NCBI GenBank assembly: GCA_900550785.1
Contig: URTL01000017.1
Coordinates: 1 to 21,266, forward strand
Direction of reading: 5' to 3'
Source of the DNA: an uncultured Collinsella sp.
Lineage (GTDB): Bacteria; Actinomycetota; Coriobacteriia; Coriobacteriales; Coriobacteriaceae
Length of the DNA stretch: 21,266 bases
Shown here in pieces: positions 21,167 to 21,266 of the stretch. The notes under the pieces were generated by a model. It was not told the origin of the DNA. It ran no database searches and was given only the letters and a program-made list of their open reading frames with translations. The position numbers and the translations under genes are program-made. The stretch's first letter is position 1. Every line of letters starts with the position of its first letter.

Positions 21167-21202
21167 CCGGTCGACGCTGTACGGGCATCTGCCGGGCAAT
21201 CT

Positions 21203-21266
21203 GGCGCTCAAGCCGTCGCTCGCGTACCAAAGCACGCTTCGCTCCTCTTTCGCGCCAACCTGGGGC
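21203..21266. repeat. Hairpin repeat, copy 2 (cut by the window edge)
   Basis: The central block CTCGCGTACCAAAGCACGC (21219-21237) is the same as that in the element at 11692-11711, with one C-for-T change. Outer bases GGCGC (21203-21207) and GCGCC (21252-21256) can pair around it. The right side (ending CCAACCTGGGGC) resembles the right side of copy 1 (CAATCTTGGGCA). The element likely continues past the window. Confidence 0.55.

Noticed and set aside
1..21266. tRNA, rRNA, CRISPR arrays, integrase/att sites and transposase genes
   Set aside because: None was found by reading both strands; repeats present are single palindromes, not spaced direct repeats.

Overview
The window looks like chromosomal DNA of a Gram-positive, moderately high-GC gut actinobacterium of the class Coriobacteriia, most likely Collinsella or a close relative. 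This is inferred from the protein set (EF-G-like paralogue, lipoprotein-type amino-acid ABC system, fructose-type PTS), the strong G/C preference at third codon positions and clear AGGAGG-type ribosome binding sites. No 16S rRNA or other phylogenetic marker is present to settle it. I found no tRNA, rRNA, CRISPR array, prophage or transposase gene.

Layout. 1-1340: a small tail-anchored protein of unknown function on the minus strand and a divergent Hsp20 small heat-shock protein, closed by a bidirectional terminator. 1352-6620: a YycJ/WalJ-type metallo-beta-lactamase-fold protein on the minus strand, divergent from the classic tilS-hpt-ftsH housekeeping cluster. 6642-8985: a 60-nt near-perfect hairpin of REPIN type, a class I/II aminotransferase and a PHP-domain phosphatase. 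9013-10461 (minus): an RlmD/RumA-type rRNA methyltransferase with an unusual Lys/Ser-rich N-terminal extension. 10462-10799: a gene-free stretch with a 141-nt giant hairpin and a well-formed promoter with a flanking inverted repeat. 10800-13283: a polar/amino-acid ABC importer (lipoprotein, permease, ATPase). 13520-15700: an EF-G-like translation GTPase paralogue whose G3 and G4 motifs are degenerate. 15725-16690 (minus): a secreted DNA/RNA non-specific nuclease with a run of ten A in its coding strand. 16820-17830 (minus): a LacI-family regulator. 18246-21137: a fructose-family PTS EIIBC gene followed by a GatZ/KbaZ-like gene, presumably controlled by the divergent LacI regulator.

How the genes fit together. 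The right-hand end reads as an inducible carbohydrate unit: regulator, tandem operator-like repeats, PTS transporter, then a GatZ/KbaZ-like enzyme acting on the imported ketose phosphate. The 144-nt gap between the last two genes is rich in RNA structure, including two perfect inverted repeats that overlap and could pair alternatively. The most unusual features are non-coding: four large hairpin elements of at least two repeat types (6642, 10567, 11662, 21203), the nested inverted repeats at 19733-19793, and tandem 13-bp repeats at 18057-18082. Protein functions come from motif recognition by eye. No database search was run.
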